From Deltaproteobacteria bacterium (GTDB taxonomy: Bacteria > Desulfobacterota > Desulfarculia > Adiutricales > Adiutricaceae): 16,127 nucleotides of DNA. Below, piece by piece: positions 14,283 to 16,127 of the stretch. The notes below the pieces were generated by a model. It ran no database searches. It was given only the letters and a program-made list of their open reading frames with translations, and was not told the DNA's origin. The translations under genes were made by a program, and so were the position numbers. Location of the stretch: positions 1 to 16,127 of the forward strand of contig JAIRNQ010000336.1 of the NCBI GenBank assembly GCA_031257955.1, in the 5' to 3' direction. Each line of letters starts with the position of its first letter. Within the stretch, counting starts at the first letter, position 1.

Positions 14283-14665
14283 CGCCCCGAGAGCTTGCCC
14301 AGAAACGTCACATATCGTTGTTTGGATTCTACTATCGCCCTATATAACGGGTGTATAGTTTACTATATATTATCAAATTAATCTCATTAACAAATTAGAT
14401 ATTGAATTAGATAGGAAATTGATTGATTAAGTAATTAAACAAATATGTCAAGAATAACTAAAATTTTATAATTGAACCAATAAGCGATTACGAACGGCAC
14501 ATAAGACTTTAGCGTCCCTACTGGTTAGGGCTGGCAATTAACTTACGGCTTCCAGAAAAAAAATGTTTGAAATTATCGAATGGCTAGATAAGGGGGCGAA
14601 AAATGACCCATATAGGCCGAAATTAAGAAATTATGAAAATTGGAATACTCATTCAGGGAAAATTA

Positions 14666-14742
14666 TGGTGGGCGATGCGCGACTCGAACGCGCGGCCTTT
14701 AGCTCCGGAGGCTAACGCTCTATCCAACTGAGCCAATCGCCC
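14666..14742 (-). tRNA. tRNA-Arg (anticodon CCG)
   Basis: Read on the minus strand, the acceptor stem GGGCGAT (14742-14736) pairs with ATCGCCC (14676-14670). The D-arm is GGCTCAGTTGGATAGAGC. The anticodon stem TTAGC/GCTAA encloses loop CTCCGGA with anticodon CCG at 14708-14706. The T-arm carries GCGTTCGAGTCGC. The discriminator is A (14669) and CCA is encoded (14668-14666). It reads CGG codons. Its 3' end faces the AT-rich stretch. A 9-bp inverted repeat, TCATTCAGG (14649-14657) and CCTGAATGA (14746-14754), flanks the gene. Confidence 0.97.
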
Positions 14743-14753
14743 AAGCCTGAATG

Positions 14754-14783
14754 ATTTTACCGCAATACTCGAACTTAGATCAA
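14754..14783 (-). promoter_or_regulatory. Candidate promoter of tRNA-Arg
   Basis: On the minus strand TTGATC (14783-14778, 4/6 to the -35), an 18-bp spacer and TAAAAT (14759-14754, 5/6 to the -10). The -10 ends 11 bp before the mature 5' end, as expected for a tRNA with a short leader. Confidence 0.5.
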
Positions 14784-15160
14784 TAAACAAAAGTTACGAT
14801 TTCAAGTAGTTATCGACTCCTTTCCGGCCGCGGCTGCAAGGCCCTTTGGACCGGCCAACGCTATGTCGCCATGGCCCTCCGGCCTACAGATTCCCATTGG
14901 GTAACTGACCGCTGACTCTAATTGGCCCTCCGGCCCCTATTGACCAGCTGGCCCGTCTTCCGGCCCCGGCTAGCCTACTCCGTCAAGTCACTGGCATCTT
15001 GCCCCCCGGAAGGGCAAACCCCAGCAACTATTTTCGAACGGCTAACGAAACTAAAGGTTCCAACCGACCGTTTGGCCACCGTCCCAACGATAAGACTTTG
15101 CCAACGATCCGTAGTACCGCCATGGATTAATCTTACCTTAGCGGCCTCCTAAAATCAACG
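14784..15160. other. Stretch without a supported gene
   Basis: This lies between the tRNA-Arg promoter and the weak terminator at 15162-15183. A 76-codon plus-strand frame at 14922-15152 starts at TTG, lacks a ribosome site and resembles nothing known. A 13-bp direct repeat, TGGCCCTCCGGCC, occurs at 14872-14884 and 14923-14935. Nothing else is recognised. Confidence 0.5.
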
Positions 15161-15161
15161 T

Positions 15162-15183
15162 AAAACCCCTTACGCTCGAGGGG
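15162..15183 (-). terminator. Weak hairpin terminator on the minus strand
   Basis: CCCCT (15166-15170) pairs with AGGGG (15179-15183) around an 8-nt loop; on the minus strand TTTT follows (15165-15162). It lies 14 nt after the stop of the possible ORF at 15197. The stem has only 5 bp. Confidence 0.4.
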
Positions 15184-15196
15184 CGCCGAACCAAAA

Positions 15197-15433
15197 TTAT
15201 ACCATCTGGGCGAATGGAATAGATTTGGTGGTCAAATCCGACTCAAGACTAAACTCAGGACTAAAAAGTATCATCCTTTTCCAGTCACTGATAGCGGCGT
15301 TCACAGAGGCGCGGGTAAAAGAGAACAGACTTATCGAACAAGCTTTACCCCAACTCCTGCCGTCGTATTTTTGCCGCCTGGCGTCAAGCCGGTCATTAAC
15401 TTTCTCAATAATCGCTACTATTTCGGAGGCCAA
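15197..15433 (-). CDS. Possible small ORF or remnant, unidentified
   Basis: A 78-codon frame from a TTG; the frame is open a further ~14 codons upstream to a TAA. The translation has ordinary protein composition (SEIVAIIEKVNDRLDARRQK, then FTRASVNAAISDWKRMILF). It lies 43 bp after the FkbM-type gene on the same strand and is followed by a weak terminator, which favours it over the overlapping plus-strand frame at 15225-15500. There is no ATG and no clear ribosome site, and I recognise no family. It may be the tail of a decayed gene. Confidence 0.35.
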   Translation of the reverse strand: MASEIVAIIEKVNDRLDARRQKYDGRSWGKACSISLFSFTRASVNAAISDWKRMILFSPEFSLESDLTTKSIPFAQMV

Positions 15434-15476
15434 ACCGCCTAGGCAAGGCGCAATTTGGTGTAAGCGTTACTACTAT

Positions 15477-16040
15477 TTAAGGTTTTTGGGAAGAATTTGA
15501 TTTAGCGAGTAGTTCCCCAATTGTTTTTTGCGCCTCTAAAAGAAGTAAAATACTACTTTTAAACCTGGTGTCCATCCTGTGCAAAATGAAGTTGATATTC
15601 TTTGACGGTTGCCCGGCTTGCCACCAGGCTTCAATTTCCTCAATCGGAAAAAACAAATGCGTCGGGGTGGCATTAAAGGTATCCCAATAGAGATAATTTA
15701 ACCCCGCAAGCTCTTCCATTACCTGTCGAAAATCTGAGCCAGTACTCTCTACATAAATTAGCGGTCTATTTTCAGAAATTGTCTTTTTTGCTCCGCAAAT
15801 AACGTCTAATTCCATGTGTTCTACATCAATTTTAATCATTTTTACCCTTTGAGGAAAGGTAAAACTATCTAAAGGCCTAACTTCTATGGAACCATGCTCG
15901 TCCGTAATCAATGTTTGCATCCCAGTATTTTCTTTTATCTCAGCTTCAAAGTTAGCCCGGCCGTTAGACCGACCTAAACCTACTGTATTTATGGTAATTA
16001 GATTGCCAAATCCATTAATAGCCACACTTTGTTTGAATAT
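15477..16040 (-). CDS. FkbM-family methyltransferase, C-terminal exon (gene split by a group II intron)
   Basis: About 187 residues of coding sequence remain. The segment IFKQSVAINGFGNLITINTVGLG resembles the middle of FkbM-type (Methyltransf_21) domains, and VKMIKIDVEHMELDVICGAKKTI with RPLIYVES is the family's most conserved stretch (usually DVEG; here DVEH). FkbM proteins are SAM-dependent O-methyltransferases of antibiotics, glycans and similar substrates. The SAM-binding first third (DVGAN.G type) is absent. The frame can be read upstream to an ATG at 16100, but those ~20 codons are domains V-VI of a group II intron, not protein, so that start is an artefact. The true 5' exon should lie beyond the right edge, on the far side of the intron. 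The GC content is clearly lower than in the housekeeping genes here, suggesting transfer. If the intron splices, a full enzyme may result; otherwise this is a disrupted gene. Confidence 0.8.
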   Translation of the reverse strand: MFKQSVAINGFGNLITINTVGLGRSNGRANFEAEIKENTGMQTLITDEHGSIEVRPLDSFTFPQRVKMIKIDVEHMELDVICGAKKTISENRPLIYVESTGSDFRQVMEELAGLNYLYWDTFNATPTHLFFPIEEIEAWWQAGQPSKNINFILHRMDTRFKSSILLLLEAQKTIGELLAKSNSSQKP

Positions 16041-16127
16041 ATGGGTAGGGAAGGATTGCTCCTCCCCTCCATCCGAACCGAACGTGCGATTCTCCCGCAT
16101 TCGGCTCTCCAGTTGGTAGTTTCTACA
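16039..16127 (-). mobile_element. 3' end of a group II intron (rest outside the window)
   Basis: The minus strand at the window edge carries domain V and domain VI of a group II intron, followed directly by the FkbM coding frame. The intron body and any reverse-transcriptase/maturase ORF lie beyond the right edge. Group II introns are self-splicing ribozymes that move by reverse transcription into DNA targets. The proposed 3' splice point, about 7 nt after the bulged A (16046), would be at about 16039 with the intron ending in AT; an end at 16041 is the alternative. The subclass cannot be fixed from 89 nt. Confidence 0.85.
16042..16107 (-). ncRNA. Group II intron domains V and VI
   Basis: Domain V spans 16107-16075 (33 nt): outer stem GAGCCGAA with TTCGGTTC (8 bp with the usual G-T third pair), the two-base bulge CG, and inner stem TGCGG with TCGCA, capped by GAGAA. 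The AGC triad near the 5' base is the catalytic core. Domain VI follows: GGGGAGGA pairs with TCCTTCCC around a GCAA tetraloop, then a bulged A (16046) within CCCTACCC, the expected branch-point nucleotide. Two correctly spaced adjacent structures make chance resemblance unlikely. Confidence 0.87.

Larger units (their letters stand above)
13983..14665. other. AT-rich stretch between the truncated gene and tRNA-Arg
   Basis: The composition drops sharply at about 13940 and stays AT-rich to 14665, except for a more balanced island at about 14115-14340 that holds an unidentified minus-strand open frame. Inverted repeats occur at 13988-14019 and 14025-14079, and a 12-bp palindrome, CAAAGCGCTTTG, at 14123-14134. 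No integrase or transposase is seen. It adjoins the 3' end of a tRNA gene, a common island integration point. Confidence 0.55.

Noticed and set aside
14922..15152. 76-codon plus-strand frame
   Set aside because: TTG start, no ribosome site, and no recognisable motif.

Overview
The window looks like a chromosomal segment of a GC-rich anaerobic bacterium, most likely of the Desulfobacterota/Deltaproteobacteria type. The grounds are gene content and habits only: an LL-diaminopimelate-aminotransferase-like protein, a yebC-ruvC-ruvA block, a long (428-residue) class II aldolase paired with asd, heavy AGG/CCC/GGC codon use, and CCA-encoding tRNA genes. No marker gene fixes the taxon.

Left part (1-7475, nearly all + strand): the 3' end of a dapL-like aminotransferase with a strong terminator; tRNA-Cys with its own promoter and terminator; an MBOAT O-acyltransferase (AlgI-like) without its usual partners; a short coiled-coil lipoprotein; a membrane-anchored SurA/PpiC-like protein; then yebC, ruvC and ruvA, without ruvB; then a small secreted protein of unknown function.

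Middle part (7476-12761): a 1.3-kb stretch with no convincing gene, holding an array of about 15 degenerate 10-bp units; a xylose-isomerase-like TIM-barrel protein (+); and, convergent with it, an asd -> class II aldolase pair (-), closed by a hairpin terminator at 9655-9684. Upstream of asd is a six-copy array of a ~67-bp repeat with a hairpin core, ending about 20 bp before the next gene.

Right part (12762-16127) has an accessory character: a SAM methyltransferase joined by a 16-residue-repeat linker to a TPR segment that breaks off abruptly; an AT-rich, gene-poor stretch next to the 3' end of tRNA-Arg(CCG), with one unidentified open frame; a degenerate stretch with a possible small minus-strand ORF; and the C-terminal half of an FkbM-type methyltransferase (-). 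The right edge of the window carries domains V and VI of a group II intron in the same orientation as this gene. The intron 3' end abuts the FkbM coding sequence in mid-domain, so the gene appears to be split by the intron, with its first exon and the intron body beyond the window. This is the most notable observation here.

Asd (aspartate pathway) and the DapL-like enzyme (lysine/cell wall) act in one pathway. YebC, RuvC and RuvA form a conserved neighbourhood. The two methyltransferases at the right resemble genes from surface-glycan or secondary-modification clusters, but no glycosyltransferase is visible.
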